DNA of 36,154 nucleotides from Planctomycetota bacterium (GCA_023261505.1 JAHFOV010000006.1:1-36154), one strand, 5' to 3'; shown: positions 13,812 to 23,022, counted from the stretch's first letter. Notes: generated by a model not told the origin, from the letters alone. Made by a program: numbers and translations.

Positions 13812-15158
13812 ATGGAGAATAGTCAGAAGGCAAGCATACTCCTTGTAGACGATGAGAGGGTCGTGTTGGAATCCCTTGGGTGGCTTTTCTCACTGAATGG
13901 CTACAAAGTAGATACCGCCCAAGATGGCACCCAGGCCCTCCAGAAGATTGAAAGAAGGGCATTTGACTTAGTGGTATCCGATGTACGTATGCCAGAGCTT
14001 TCTGGTCTGGACCTCCTTGGGGAGGTGAAAAGGAAAAACAGAAATACTAGGGTAATAATAATAACCGCCTATGGTCATATACAAGAGGCAGTAAGTGCAA
14101 TCAAACAAGGGGCCTACGATTATCTGACTAAACCTCTTGATGACGCCATCTTGCTTTCCACAGTAGAGAGGGCCTTAAAAGAAGGTTCTGCTGATAAGAC
14201 CCAATATCGCTGCGTAGATTTTCCGCTTCCAAAGATTGTTGCCCGAGACCCAGCTATGCGTGAGGTAATGAAGCTGGTGGATGCTATTGCGGATAAAGAT
14301 ATAACAATCTTGCTTCAGGGCGAAAGTGGTACAGGTAAGAATCTTATAGCTAGATACCTCCACAAAAAATCCCACCGAAAGTCTAAACCATTTGTCCACA
14401 TTACATGCGGGACATTACCAGAGCCCCTGCTTGAGAGTGAACTCTTCGGTTATCTCAAGGGGGCCTTCACGGGGGCAGTGGAAGATAAACTAGGGCTATT
14501 TGAACTAGCCAATGAGGGTACTATCTTCCTAGATGAGATATCAATCGCATCACCGACCCTACAGGTCAAGCTCCTTGGGGTGCTAGAGAGCAAGACTTTT
14601 AATAAGCTAGGTGGTGCAATACCAATAAATGTGGACGTGCGAGTCATTATTGCCACTAGCATCCCTCTGGAAGACTTGGTAAAGGCAAGAATTTTTAGAG
14701 AAGACCTTTACTTCAGGATAAAAACCTTACCCATTGTACTTCCACCGTTACGCAGCAGGCCAGGCGATATTGAACCACTTTGTCAATACTTTATCAAAAA
14801 ATACAGTACGTTTAACAATAGAGCAATATTGGGATTAACGGAGGAGCTAAAGAAAAAGGTACTCAACTACTCATGGCCAGGAAATGTCAGAGAACTAGAG
14901 AATGTCATCCAGAGAGGGATTATCTTTGCCGAGGATGAATACATAGACATTAAGGACGTGAGCTTTCTCCTTGAGGAGTGCAACCCTAACCCCAAAGACC
15001 AAGAAGCCACTAACATGAACTCATTGCAGATACAGGAGAAAGAGCTCTTAAAGTCAACCCTGGAACGCTTTAAAGGTAATAAAAGACAGACCGCAACCTT
15101 TCTTAATTTGGACCGCACTACCCTTTACAAAAAGCTCAAGATATATGACCTTTTGTAA
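13812..15158 (+). CDS. prsR: Sigma-54-dependent response regulator, PrsR-like
   Basis: A 448-residue NtrC-class activator. The receiver domain (residues 7-125) has acidic pocket LVDDE, phospho-Asp57 in VSDVRMP and a Lys in LTKPL. The AAA+ domain has Walker A GESGTGK, the sigma-54 contact motif GAFTGA, Walker B GTIFLDEIS and LRSRPGDI. The C-terminal Fis-type helix-turn-helix reads NKRQTATFLNLDRTTLYKKL. It would drive transcription with sigma-54 once phosphorylated by the adjacent kinase. The sequence KNLIARYLHKKS after the P-loop is normal for the class. Its position between the TPR protein and a PEP-CTERM substrate supports the PrsR assignment. I could not find a sigma-54 promoter in the nearby gaps, so its targets are not visible here. 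Confidence 0.85.
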   Translation: MENSQKASILLVDDERVVLESLGWLFSLNGYKVDTAQDGTQALQKIERRAFDLVVSDVRMPELSGLDLLGEVKRKNRNTRVIIITAYGHIQEAVSAIKQGAYDYLTKPLDDAILLSTVERALKEGSADKTQYRCVDFPLPKIVARDPAMREVMKLVDAIADKDITILLQGESGTGKNLIARYLHKKSHRKSKPFVHITCGTLPEPLLESELFGYLKGAFTGAVEDKLGLFELANEGTIFLDEISIASPTLQVKLLGVLESKTFNKLGGAIPINVDVRVIIATSIPLEDLVKARIFREDLYFRIKTLPIVLPPLRSRPGDIEPLCQYFIKKYSTFNNRAILGLTEELKKKVLNYSWPGNVRELENVIQRGIIFAEDEYIDIKDVSFLLEECNPNPKDQEATNMNSLQIQEKELLKSTLERFKGNKRQTATFLNLDRTTLYKKLKIYDLL

Positions 15159-15320
15159 TTAATCGCTAAAGATAGGAATAAAAAGCTTTTACTTGATAGT
15201 ATTGCTTATCTAAAACACCCTAAATGTTTTGCTTAAAAGCAGGAATAAAAAAGGAATGATTACAGGGGGGTTACAATTTTTAGTCAGGGGAATCGAACAG
15301 CAGATTAAGGAGAATGTAAA

Positions 15321-16178
15321 ATGCAAAAACTTGGCTTGCTGTTGCATCCAATGAGGGGCTGTGTAATTGTCGGGTTACTGGTTTTTGTTTCTATTTTATT
15401 TTTGGTTGACTCAGCTTCGGCGTATTCGCTTAGCGGCCGGAAATGGGGTAGTCCCATGCTGGTCACACCGGGGGCTGCCTCTTTCAGTGCGATGCCAGCG
15501 GGGGTGTATCTGGCCGACGACGGAGCCAGCACAACGGATTTTTTTGCCCTGGTTGCTGGTGATGAACTCGCAATCGTGCATAATGCAATGGCCGCCTGGG
15601 TTGCCGCTACGGGTGGCAATTTGAGAGATTTGGGGACTGTTAGTGACAATGGCGCCCCTTTCAATTCCTTCCCAGCCGACCCTCAAGGCCTAGAAGGCCC
15701 CTTTGGGGACATACGGCTTGCTGCTGTTCATATTCCCACCAGGAGTGTCATAGCCCACGCCTACTTTCCACCCAGCAACGGCATTAGTGCCTCCGGCGAT
15801 ATACATTTTGACAACAGAGTCGGCAATAACTTCAAATGGACGGACGACCCAAACAAGAGAGGCCTTGACTTCTATAAAGTTGCCTTACACGAACTAGGCC
15901 ATTCCTTGGGGCTGGACCACTCTAAAGTCGTAGGGTCAGTCATGTACCCTTTCTACTGGAAAGCAGGACGTACTTTGACCGCAGATGATATAGCAGGCAT
16001 ACAGGCTATTTACGGCATGGGCGGCTTGGCAGGTACAACTCCTTCCGGTCCCTCTGGGGGTAACCTACCCGTCCCCGAGCCCGCCACCCTGCTTCTTGTG
16101 GGAAGCGGGCTTTTGGGCCTCAGCCTTAGGAGGCGATGGACGCACCAGAGGAGGAGTGGATGTGGCAACTCTGGATAG
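15321..16178 (+). CDS. Secreted matrixin-type zinc protease with PEP-CTERM sorting signal
   Basis: A 285-residue exported metalloprotease with a good site (AAGGAG) before the ATG. The signal peptide ends about residue 34 (DSASA). The zinc motif HELGHSLGLDH gives ligands His190, His194 and His200 with Glu191 as base. The Met-turn is SVMYP (Met208). The C-terminus has a Pro/Gly/Ser linker, then VPEPATLLL, a hydrophobic helix and an RRR cluster, the full exosortase recognition signal. Twelve extra residues follow the basic cluster and overlap the next gene, which is unusual for this signal. The exosortase itself is not in the window. It is a likely target or effector of the adjacent two-component system. 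Confidence 0.9.
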   Translation: MQKLGLLLHPMRGCVIVGLLVFVSILFLVDSASAYSLSGRKWGSPMLVTPGAASFSAMPAGVYLADDGASTTDFFALVAGDELAIVHNAMAAWVAATGGNLRDLGTVSDNGAPFNSFPADPQGLEGPFGDIRLAAVHIPTRSVIAHAYFPPSNGISASGDIHFDNRVGNNFKWTDDPNKRGLDFYKVALHELGHSLGLDHSKVVGSVMYPFYWKAGRTLTADDIAGIQAIYGMGGLAGTTPSGPSGGNLPVPEPATLLLVGSGLLGLSLRRRWTHQRRSGCGNSG

Positions 16179-16642
16179 CTTCGCTTATTATTTTGGTGTT
16201 GCCCTTCACTGACAATGCTCCCGCCATGATGCTGGAGATTCCCCTTGAGGAGTTGGTACGGGAGGCAGATTTAATAGTTGTAGGAGCGGTGGAATCTGTG
16301 AAGAGCCAGAAGGGGGGAGAAATGATTTTTAGCCTGGCCAAAATCCGTGTTAAACGGGTGCTTAAAGGCAAGGTACCGTCCGAGGGGTGGGTTACCGTGG
16401 AATTTCAAGGAGGAAGTGTGGCCGAAGAGACCCTCGTGGTGGAGGACAGCCCGGACTACAAACCAGGTGAGGAAGTTGTTGCCTTTCTCAAAAAGCTCTC
16501 CGATAGTAATAAATATACAACTGTAGGGCTCTTCCAGGGTAAGCATCTAATCAAAGAAGGGACAGTCCTGCCTGAAAACCTCCCTCTTGAAACGTTCCTT
16601 GAACAAATTGAGGCCCTATTACATAAGGAGAAAACCGAATAG
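16160..16642 (+). CDS. Small secreted protein of unknown function, matrixin partner
   Basis: A 160-residue protein read from ATG 16160, which follows GAGGAGGAG at close spacing; a longer start at 16136 is less likely. It overlaps the end of the matrixin gene by 19 bases, so translation is probably coupled. A signal peptide (about 22 residues) precedes EELVREADLIVVGAVESV, a beta-rich core (IRVKRVLKGKV, GWVTVEFQGGS, GEEVVAFLKK) and TVGLFQGKHLI. I recall similar small proteins beside matrixin genes but know no assigned function. The pattern could be an NTR/TIMP-like beta barrel and so an inhibitor or chaperone of the protease; that is inference only. Confidence 0.7.
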   Translation: MWQLWIASLIILVLPFTDNAPAMMLEIPLEELVREADLIVVGAVESVKSQKGGEMIFSLAKIRVKRVLKGKVPSEGWVTVEFQGGSVAEETLVVEDSPDYKPGEEVVAFLKKLSDSNKYTTVGLFQGKHLIKEGTVLPENLPLETFLEQIEALLHKEKTE

Positions 16643-16691
16643 GGGGCTCCCCATTGTCCTTAACTTTTGCCCAAAGCTCAGAAAAATTCTA

Positions 16692-16720
16692 TTGACTACT
16701 TTAAGGACTCATTCTAAACT
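16692..16720 (+). promoter_or_regulatory. Putative sigma-70 promoter of ccsA-hemA
   Basis: TTGACT (16692-16697) and TAAACT (16715-16720) have a 17-base spacer, about 110 bases before the ccsA/hemX-type gene. Confidence 0.45.
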
Positions 16721-16828
16721 GAAAATATTATAAACATCTGGGTAGGTTAAGCTTTGCATCCACCTAAAGCTGACCGGGCGTCGAGTAAGATGGGCGCATT
16801 TAAATAAAATTTTGAATGTAGTGAAGGT

Positions 16829-17725
16829 ATGGAAATCCCTGTAGTGAGCGAAGCGAATCTATCAGCCTATTCCCCATTTTGGTTAATTGCCGTTTTTTAC
16901 CTCTTCAGTGGTATATGGGAGGTAGGTCATCTCTTTAAACCGGAAGGCTTCCGTAAGCAATGGGTTGATCTCCTCCCTTTTACGGCCTTTATCTTACACA
17001 GCCTTTTCGTCATATATCTGGCCTACAGGGTGCAAAATATTCCGGTTACTAACCTTTTTGAGTCAGTGGTATTTCTTACCTGGTGCGTGGTTGCAGTATT
17101 TAACGGGGTAGAGTATCTTTATGGAGTCCCTTCGCTAGGGGCCTTCCTTTTTCCCCTGGTGACAGTGCTTAGCTTCTGGGTGCTAAGTCTGGGGAATAAT
17201 GTATTTAATGCCCCACATAATCTGAGCAAGTTTTGGCTTATTGCCCATACCATACCGCTCTTTATGGGTTATGCTGCATTTGCCATTACCTTTACCCTGA
17301 GTCTTATGTACCTTACCCAGCAAAGACAGCTTAAACATAAGTTATTTGGACCTCTACTTTTAGGACTGCCTTCTCTGGAGAGTCTGGACAGACTCATATG
17401 GAAGACCCTGAGCTTTGGTTTCCCACTACTGACGTTGGGCTTAGTCTTTGGTGCATTCTGGGTTAAGCATTCTAATATGCTTGGTCCTCAGTGGTATCTG
17501 GACCCGAAGGTGGTGATGGGCACAGTGACCTGGCTAGTTTATGCCGGCCTATTACACCTTAGGATAGGAGTAGCCATGCATGGCAGTCGTGCCGCCTTGC
17601 TTAATATAGCAGGTTTTTCCCTGGTACTTTTTACCTTCCTGGGGACCTTTTTCATAGGTGCGCAGCATGGGTATAAAAAGGTCTCTAAGGAAGAACCGGT
17701 CATTATAAAAAGGATTGCGGAGTAA
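16829..17725 (+). CDS. CcsA/HemX-type cytochrome c assembly family membrane protein
   Basis: A 298-residue integral membrane protein with about eight hydrophobic segments and the CcsA/ResC/HemX family pattern. NLFESVVFLTW is the conserved loop near residue 75. Conserved histidines lie in AHTIPLFMGY and in the last third (LHLRIG, GAQHGY). The family handles heme for cytochrome c assembly, or (HemX) modulates glutamyl-tRNA reductase. Its position 5 bases before hemA favours the HemX branch, but CcsA in a system II cytochrome c pathway is possible. The first codons (PVVSEANL) are encoded by a stretch resembling half of a dispersed palindromic repeat. Confidence 0.82.
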   Translation: MEIPVVSEANLSAYSPFWLIAVFYLFSGIWEVGHLFKPEGFRKQWVDLLPFTAFILHSLFVIYLAYRVQNIPVTNLFESVVFLTWCVVAVFNGVEYLYGVPSLGAFLFPLVTVLSFWVLSLGNNVFNAPHNLSKFWLIAHTIPLFMGYAAFAITFTLSLMYLTQQRQLKHKLFGPLLLGLPSLESLDRLIWKTLSFGFPLLTLGLVFGAFWVKHSNMLGPQWYLDPKVVMGTVTWLVYAGLLHLRIGVAMHGSRAALLNIAGFSLVLFTFLGTFFIGAQHGYKKVSKEEPVIIKRIAE

Positions 17726-17730
17726 TAGGG

Positions 17731-19038
17731 ATGAATATCTTTGTCGTGGGGCTGAACCACAAGACTGCCCCCGTAGAGATAAGGGAGCAGCTGGCATTCA
17801 GTCCTTCCAAGGTAACTGAGGCCCTGGAGCGATTTCGTAAACGTTTTTCCTCCAATGAGGTAGCAATACTTTCTACCTGTAACAGGGTAGAACTTTATGC
17901 CTGTTCTCCAAAGACCACTTCGGAGTTCACAGAGGAGGCTATCCTGGACTTCTTAGCAGAGTTTCACGGTTTAGAAAAGGCACGTTTCAGGAAAAACATG
18001 TATACTTTTCAGAACCTGGAGGCTGTGAAACACCTCTTCTTTGTGGCCTCTAGTCTCGACTCTATGGTACTAGGGGAGTCGCAGATTGTAGGTCAGGTCA
18101 AAGAGGCTTACTCAACTGCCTGTAGTCAAGGAGCCACAGGAAAGGTCTTTCATCAGCTCTTCCAGCAAGCCTTTAATGTAGCTAAAGAGGTCCATACGCA
18201 CAGCAAGATTGCCAAGGGAAAGGTCTCTATTAGCTCCGTAGCCGTAGAGTTTGCTGAGAAGATTTTCCAGGATTTTTCCGACAAAACAGTCTTTATTATT
18301 GGGGCGGGAGAGATGGCTGAATTAGTTCTAAAATCCCTGGTAGAGCATGGGGTCAGGGCAGTTATGGTCTCTAATAGGAGTTATGACCATGCCGTAGACC
18401 TAGCCAATGAATTTGGAGGTAAGGCAGTGCGCTTTGACTCCCTTGCCGATGAACTGGCTAAGGCTGATATAGTCATCAGTTCTACCGCCGCCCCTCACTA
18501 TGTTCTACACCCTGAACATATAAAAGGAGCCATGCAGAGACGTAAGGGTAATCCGATGTTCCTTATAGATATTGCCGTACCCAGGGACATAAACCCTGAG
18601 GCGGGCAAGATAGAAAATGTTTATCTCTTTAATATAGACGACCTGCAGGGTGTAGTTAGCCAAAACGTGGAAGAACGGACCAGGGAAATAGAGAAATGTC
18701 AGGGCATGGTGGAAGAAGAAGTGGAAGAGTTCATGGCCTGGATGGAAGAGATGAAGATTGGCCCGGCTGTTGCCCGCCTACGCCATCATTTTCACCACAT
18801 AGGCAAAGAAGAACTCGATAGGCTTAGACCAAAACTAGGCAACCTCAGCGAAGAGTACTGGCAGGAAGTAGTTTACACTATGGAAAGGACCTTAAATAAG
18901 CTCCTCCACAGGCCCCTAGAGGTAGGAAAGGAAGAGGCAAAGAACGGTGGGGGTTACCGCTACGTAGATACCATCAAAAAACTCTTTGGCATAGAACATC
19001 ATCAGGATTCCTCCAAAACCTGTCCACCCAAACCTTAA
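17731..19038 (+). CDS. hemA: Glutamyl-tRNA reductase
   Basis: A 435-residue enzyme of the C5 pathway that reduces glutamyl-tRNA to glutamate-1-semialdehyde, the first committed step of tetrapyrrole (heme, B12) synthesis. Visible are FVVGLNHKTAPVEIRE at the N-terminus, catalytic Cys50 in LSTCNRVELYA, GESQIVGQVKEAY, the NADPH site IIGAGEMAELV and the C-terminal helical dimerisation region (EFMAWMEEMKIGPAV). Length is normal. It is co-transcribed with the CcsA/HemX-type gene. hemC does not follow; a long gap does. Confidence 0.97.
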   Translation: MNIFVVGLNHKTAPVEIREQLAFSPSKVTEALERFRKRFSSNEVAILSTCNRVELYACSPKTTSEFTEEAILDFLAEFHGLEKARFRKNMYTFQNLEAVKHLFFVASSLDSMVLGESQIVGQVKEAYSTACSQGATGKVFHQLFQQAFNVAKEVHTHSKIAKGKVSISSVAVEFAEKIFQDFSDKTVFIIGAGEMAELVLKSLVEHGVRAVMVSNRSYDHAVDLANEFGGKAVRFDSLADELAKADIVISSTAAPHYVLHPEHIKGAMQRRKGNPMFLIDIAVPRDINPEAGKIENVYLFNIDDLQGVVSQNVEERTREIEKCQGMVEEEVEEFMAWMEEMKIGPAVARLRHHFHHIGKEELDRLRPKLGNLSEEYWQEVVYTMERTLNKLLHRPLEVGKEEAKNGGGYRYVDTIKKLFGIEHHQDSSKTCPPKP

Positions 19039-19285
19039 GACCCGCTTAGTAGCCGTTTCTAAAAACATTACTCGTTTTTTACTTATCCTACACTACAGGG
19101 TATATGATAACTAGTTAACTATTTGCATGCAGATAACTTATAGTTAAAAATGACAATACTGCCATATTGGAACTGCAAGAGGGGCAGACCCTTCAGGATT
19201 TCCACAAAGGTTTTATATGTACTTATTAATTAAAGTAACACGATTTATCTGAGCTGTTCTTAAGTCTCACAATTAGTAAAAAGTC
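19039..19285. other. Intergenic region with nested dyads
   Basis: About 250 AT-rich bases after hemA with no ORF. It holds TAACTAGTTA (19108-19117), an inverted pair TTAACTA (19115-19121) and TAGTTAA (19141-19147), and a central TGCATGCA (19124-19131). These may be an operator; no protein is known to bind them. A T-run after 19074 could mark weak termination of hemA. Confidence 0.3.
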
Positions 19286-19313
19286 TTGACAAATACTTGT
19301 CAAATGATAAAAT
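19286..19313 (+). promoter_or_regulatory. Sigma-70 promoter of the nusA operon with overlapping dyad
   Basis: A perfect TTGACA (19286-19291) and TAAAAT (19308-19313) have a 16-base spacer. The minus-35 box is one arm of an inverted repeat, TTGACAA-ATAC-TTGTCAA (19286-19303), which could bind a regulator. Confidence 0.6.
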
Positions 19314-19386
19314 TTTATGTGTAGGATATTTATATATGTTTTAATGTCGGCAAATTTCAGGGTTTACAAAAGGGATAAGGAGGGCA

Positions 19387-19418
19387 AAAAGAGTGGGAAT
19401 TCCCACTCTTTTCTTTTA
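19387..19418 (+). terminator. Terminator-like hairpin in the nusA leader (possible attenuator)
   Basis: A perfect 26-base palindrome centred between 19399 and 19400 gives stem GAGTGGG/CCCACTC flanked by A and T runs and followed by CTTTTAT. It lies between the promoter and the nusA ribosome site (GGAGGG). Confidence 0.7.
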
Positions 19419-19437
19419 TCCCATAGGAGGGTCGCCA

Positions 19438-20505
19438 GTGGATAGAGAAGAACTTTTCAGACTGGTGGAAACTCTACACAAAGACAAGGCTATAGATAGG
19501 GAGATTATCTTCCAGGGCATAGAGGCTGCCCTTTTATCGGTCGCCAGGAGGCATTTCGTCTCCAAGGAGGTCATCTCTATAAAGGTGGACCGGCAGACTG
19601 GCGAAATCGTGGCCATGGAAGGAGATAAGAAAATAGACCCAGCGGAACTAGGCAGGATAAGCGCCCACACCGCCAAGCAGATAATGATACAGAAAATCCG
19701 AGAGGCCGAACGGGATGTGATTTACCAAGAATTCTTCCCTAAGAAAGGCACATTAGTTACGGGAGTTGTTCAACGTATGGAGGGCCCTAATGTAGTAGCC
19801 ATGCTAGGGAAGGCTGAGGCTTTCTTGCCCAAATCAGAACAAATTCCCGGCGAGGTCTACCGCTCTGGAGAAAGACTCCGAGCCCTCATTTTGGATGTAA
19901 AGAAGGTAGGCCAAAGGGTTAAGCTTATCCTTTCCAGAAATCATCCGGACTTAGTTAGGAAACTTTTTGAACTAGAAGTGCCTGAAATTGCCGAAGGAAT
20001 TATTCGTATAAAGACATTAGCCCGTGAGGCTGGCTACAGGACAAAGATAGCCGTAATATCTGCAGCCCCCAATGTAGATTGTGTAGGCGCATGCGTAGGG
20101 ATTAGAGGTACGAGAATAAAAAACATAGTGGATGAACTGGGTGGAGAGAAAATAGATATAATTCGCTGGGACGAAGCCCCGGAGATTCTTATACCCAACA
20201 CCTTAAAGCCAGCCGAAATCACTGGAATATTGCTATCTCCTGAAACAAAACAGGCAACTGTCGTTGTACCTGAAGACCAACTCTCCCTGGCCATCGGCAA
20301 GAGAGGACAGAACGTCCGCCTGGCCTCTAAATTAATAGGTTGGGACATTGACATCGTGACTGAACAAGAGTATTCTAAGAGCAAAGTCTCCGCCCAGGAA
20401 GCTGAAAAAGTCCCCCTGGAAACCACGAGACAAGGAGAACTAACCCCTGTCTCCGAGGAAGAAAAATCGGAGAACGAAGAAGGTGTAATACATGGCAAAG
20501 ATTAG
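19438..20505 (+). CDS. nusA: Transcription termination/antitermination factor NusA
   Basis: A 355-residue NusA, read from the GTG at 19438, which follows GGAGGG at good spacing. A longer GTG reading from 19393 would start inside the leader hairpin and add no conserved residues. Domains in order: RNA-polymerase-binding N-terminal domain (to about 125), S1 domain (PKKGTLVTGVVQRMEG onward), then two KH domains with VGACVGIRGTRI and LAIGKRGQNVRLASKL. There is no long C-terminal acidic repeat region, only a charged tail. It overlaps the start of infB by 14 bases. rimP, often upstream in other genomes, is absent here. The leader hairpin suggests feedback control by NusA itself. Confidence 0.95.
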   Translation: MDREELFRLVETLHKDKAIDREIIFQGIEAALLSVARRHFVSKEVISIKVDRQTGEIVAMEGDKKIDPAELGRISAHTAKQIMIQKIREAERDVIYQEFFPKKGTLVTGVVQRMEGPNVVAMLGKAEAFLPKSEQIPGEVYRSGERLRALILDVKKVGQRVKLILSRNHPDLVRKLFELEVPEIAEGIIRIKTLAREAGYRTKIAVISAAPNVDCVGACVGIRGTRIKNIVDELGGEKIDIIRWDEAPEILIPNTLKPAEITGILLSPETKQATVVVPEDQLSLAIGKRGQNVRLASKLIGWDIDIVTEQEYSKSKVSAQEAEKVPLETTRQGELTPVSEEEKSENEEGVIHGKD

Positions 20506-22705
20506 AGTCAGCGCTTTAGCCAAAGAGCTAGGTATAAAAAGTAACCTAATTGTAGAAAAATGTAAAGAGCTTGGCCTCTCTTACATAACACATCATGCCA
20601 ATACCTTAGAGGAAAAAGACGTGGAGTCTATACGTAATATCTTCAAACCTAAGGAGGCGGCCCCAACGCCACCAGCTGTTGAGGAAAAAGAGGTTGTAGA
20701 GGAGAGGGCACCGATAGCCCTTACAAAACCCTTTGTTTCACCTCTACCACAAGAGAGGCCAGAACTAGAACCTGTTGTGGCTGCTCCAAAACTTGTTCCA
20801 ACGGGGAAGTTTATTAAAATCCCTCGTCATCCCACCTTTAGGAGGCCAATGGGCCCGGTCTTCGCCCCGCCATGGAAGAGGGGAGCCAAAAAAGTACCTA
20901 GAGAAGTTGTCCCTACTCCTAAGGTGCCTATAATAAGAGAACAGAAAGTTGTCCTGGGACCCCCTGTAACAGTTAAAGAGCTTTCCAGCAAACTAGGAGT
21001 AAAAGCAAATAACATTATTACCAAACTTTTGATGGAACACAACATCACGGCTACCATGAACCAGGGCCTAGATGAAGATACCGTGGCACTTCTGGCTATG
21101 GACTATGGAATAGAAATAGAATTCAAGGAGGCAAAACGTTCCGAAGAAGAACTTAAAATAGAGTTTGAAGTGCCTTCTAAAGCGACGGACCTTATGGCAA
21201 GGCCGCCAATAGTCACCTTTATGGGCCATGTGGACCATGGAAAGACCAGTCTATTGGACGCTATAAGGAAGACCAACGTGGCTGCTGGGGAGGTTGGAGG
21301 TATTACCCAGCACATAGGTGCCTACAGGGTAGAGACCAGCGGCCGCTCCGTAGTGTTTCTAGACACTCCTGGCCATGAGGCCTTTACTGCTATGAGGGCA
21401 AGGGGCTCTCAGGTCGCCGATATAGCGGTACTGGTGGTAGCGGCCGATGACGGCGTCATGCCGCAGACAGAAGAGGCACTAAACCATGCAAAGGCGGCGG
21501 GAGTACCTGTAGTGGTAGCGGTCAACAAAATGGATAAACCAGAGGCTAACCCCATGAGGGTAAAGCAGCAACTAGCACAGCTGGGCCTTGTACCTGAGGA
21601 ATGGGGTGGAAAAACAGGTTATATAGAGACCTCAGCCGTCACCAAAAAGGGGCTAGATGGACTGCTAGAAAGACTCCTGCTTGAGGCAGAAATGCTGGAG
21701 TTAAAGGCAAACCCTAAAAACCCTGCTAGGGGGGTGGTCCTGGATGCCAGGCTTCACGAGGGCAGGGGTGTGGTAGCTAATGTTATTGTTCAAGCTGGTA
21801 CTTTGCGCCTTGGAGATATAACCTTGTGTGGTCAGGCCTATGGTAGGGTGAGAGCCATGTACAACGATAGAGGTAAAGCCGTTACAGAGGCAGGCCCTTC
21901 CTATCCAGTGTCTATCTCTGACCTTTCTACTATTCCGGAGGCAGGAGAAAAATTCTATATTCTTAAGGATATTCAAAAGGCCAAAGAAATTGCCTCGAGT
22001 AGGCAAAGCCAACTAAGGGAGGCTGGCCTCAAGGGACGAAGCCACGTAAGCCTGGAGAATCTCTACACCAAGATTGAAGCGGGCAAAGTCAAGGAGCTTA
22101 AACTAATCCTTAAAGCCGATGTCAAAGGCTCCTTGGAAGTATTAGAAAAGATGCTGGAGGATCTTTCCACAGAGGAGGTAAAAGTCCGGATACTTCACAG
22201 TGGAGTAGGTAGTATCACCGAGTCAGATACCATCCTAGCCGATGCTTCGGATGCCATAGTTATAGGCTTTTACGTTACATTTGAGGAGGGCGTTGCCAGT
22301 TTAGCTGAAGCAAGGGGGGTTGAGGTCAGGCTCTACCAAGTTATTTATGACGTTACCAGAGACGTTAAGGCCGCCATGGAAGGGCTCCTAGAACCCGAAA
22401 AGAAGGAGGTGGTAACGGGCCAGGTGGAAATTAAACAGGTATTTAAAATTTCCAGGCTAGGCAATATTGCAGGGTGCATAGTAAAAAGTGGGAAGATTAA
22501 CCGTAATTCTTTAATCAGGGTAATTAGAGACGGTGCAGTCCTTTTTGAAGGTAAGTTAGCCTCCTTGAAGATTGTAAAGGAAGACGTCAAGGAAGTCCGC
22601 CAGGGGCTAGAATGTGGGATAAAAATTGCGGGTTTTGATGACATAAAGCTAGGTGATATAATTGAAGCCTATGAAATCCAGCAGTTTGCCCGCACCCTTA
22701 GCTAG
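20492..22705 (+). CDS. infB: Translation initiation factor IF-2
   Basis: A 737-residue GTPase that brings initiator tRNA to the small ribosomal subunit. It starts [14 protein letters not shown], the usual IF-2 N-terminal module, followed by a short Pro/Glu-rich linker and a second IF2-N module ([12 protein letters not shown]). The G domain carries [21 protein letters not shown] and NKMDKPEA. The C-terminal domains end with [21 protein letters not shown]. The linker is shorter than in many Gram-negative IF-2 proteins. The start codon lies inside the end of nusA, so the two are translationally coupled. Confidence 0.97.
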   Translation: MAKIRVSALAKELGIKSNLIVEKCKELGLSYITHHANTLEEKDVESIRNIFKPKEAAPTPPAVEEKEVVEERAPIALTKPFVSPLPQERPELEPVVAAPKLVPTGKFIKIPRHPTFRRPMGPVFAPPWKRGAKKVPREVVPTPKVPIIREQKVVLGPPVTVKELSSKLGVKANNIITKLLMEHNITATMNQGLDEDTVALLAMDYGIEIEFKEAKRSEEELKIEFEVPSKATDLMARPPIVTFMGHVDHGKTSLLDAIRKTNVAAGEVGGITQHIGAYRVETSGRSVVFLDTPGHEAFTAMRARGSQVADIAVLVVAADDGVMPQTEEALNHAKAAGVPVVVAVNKMDKPEANPMRVKQQLAQLGLVPEEWGGKTGYIETSAVTKKGLDGLLERLLLEAEMLELKANPKNPARGVVLDARLHEGRGVVANVIVQAGTLRLGDITLCGQAYGRVRAMYNDRGKAVTEAGPSYPVSISDLSTIPEAGEKFYILKDIQKAKEIASSRQSQLREAGLKGRSHVSLENLYTKIEAGKVKELKLILKADVKGSLEVLEKMLEDLSTEEVKVRILHSGVGSITESDTILADASDAIVIGFYVTFEEGVASLAEARGVEVRLYQVIYDVTRDVKAAMEGLLEPEKKEVVTGQVEIKQVFKISRLGNIAGCIVKSGKINRNSLIRVIRDGAVLFEGKLASLKIVKEDVKEVRQGLECGIKIAGFDDIKLGDIIEAYEIQQFARTLS

Positions 22706-22740
22706 CTGCTGGTTTTGTTGGACAACTTTTTTTATGTTGT

Positions 22741-23022
22741 ATGGCTATAGGAATCTTAAGCGTTAAGCTCGTCCTCAGGTATTCCCACTCTTTAAAGGAT
22801 AAGCGGAGGGTCTTAAACAGCCTTAAAGATAGGGTAAGACAGGACTTCAATGTCTCGTTCTCCGAAATGGAAGCCCTTGATCACCGTCAATACTGTATAC
22901 TAGCAGCTGCCATGATAAGCAATGATAAAAGACATGTAAACGGTAGCCTTTCCACCCTTGTGAACTTCATTAAAACTTTTCCCCAGGTGGAGCTGATAGA
23001 CTACGAATTGGAACTTCTGTAA
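22741..23022 (+). CDS. ylxP: DUF503 family protein (YlxP-like)
   Basis: A 93-residue protein with the DUF503 pattern: LRYSHSLKDKRRVLNSLKDRVRQDFNVSFSE near the N-terminus, then a conserved DHRQYCILAAAMIS strand. The family is usually placed between infB and rbfA, exactly as here, and is thought to help ribosome maturation. The precise role is not established. Confidence 0.88.
   Translation: MAIGILSVKLVLRYSHSLKDKRRVLNSLKDRVRQDFNVSFSEMEALDHRQYCILAAAMISNDKRHVNGSLSTLVNFIKTFPQVELIDYELELL

Noticed and set aside
15159-15320. Sigma-54 promoter before the matrixin gene
   Set aside because: No GG-N10-GC pattern was found in this gap.
19393-19437. Longer NusA N-terminus starting at the upstream GTG
   Set aside because: It would be encoded by the terminator-like hairpin, and the GTG at 19438 has a good ribosome site and the usual NusA start.
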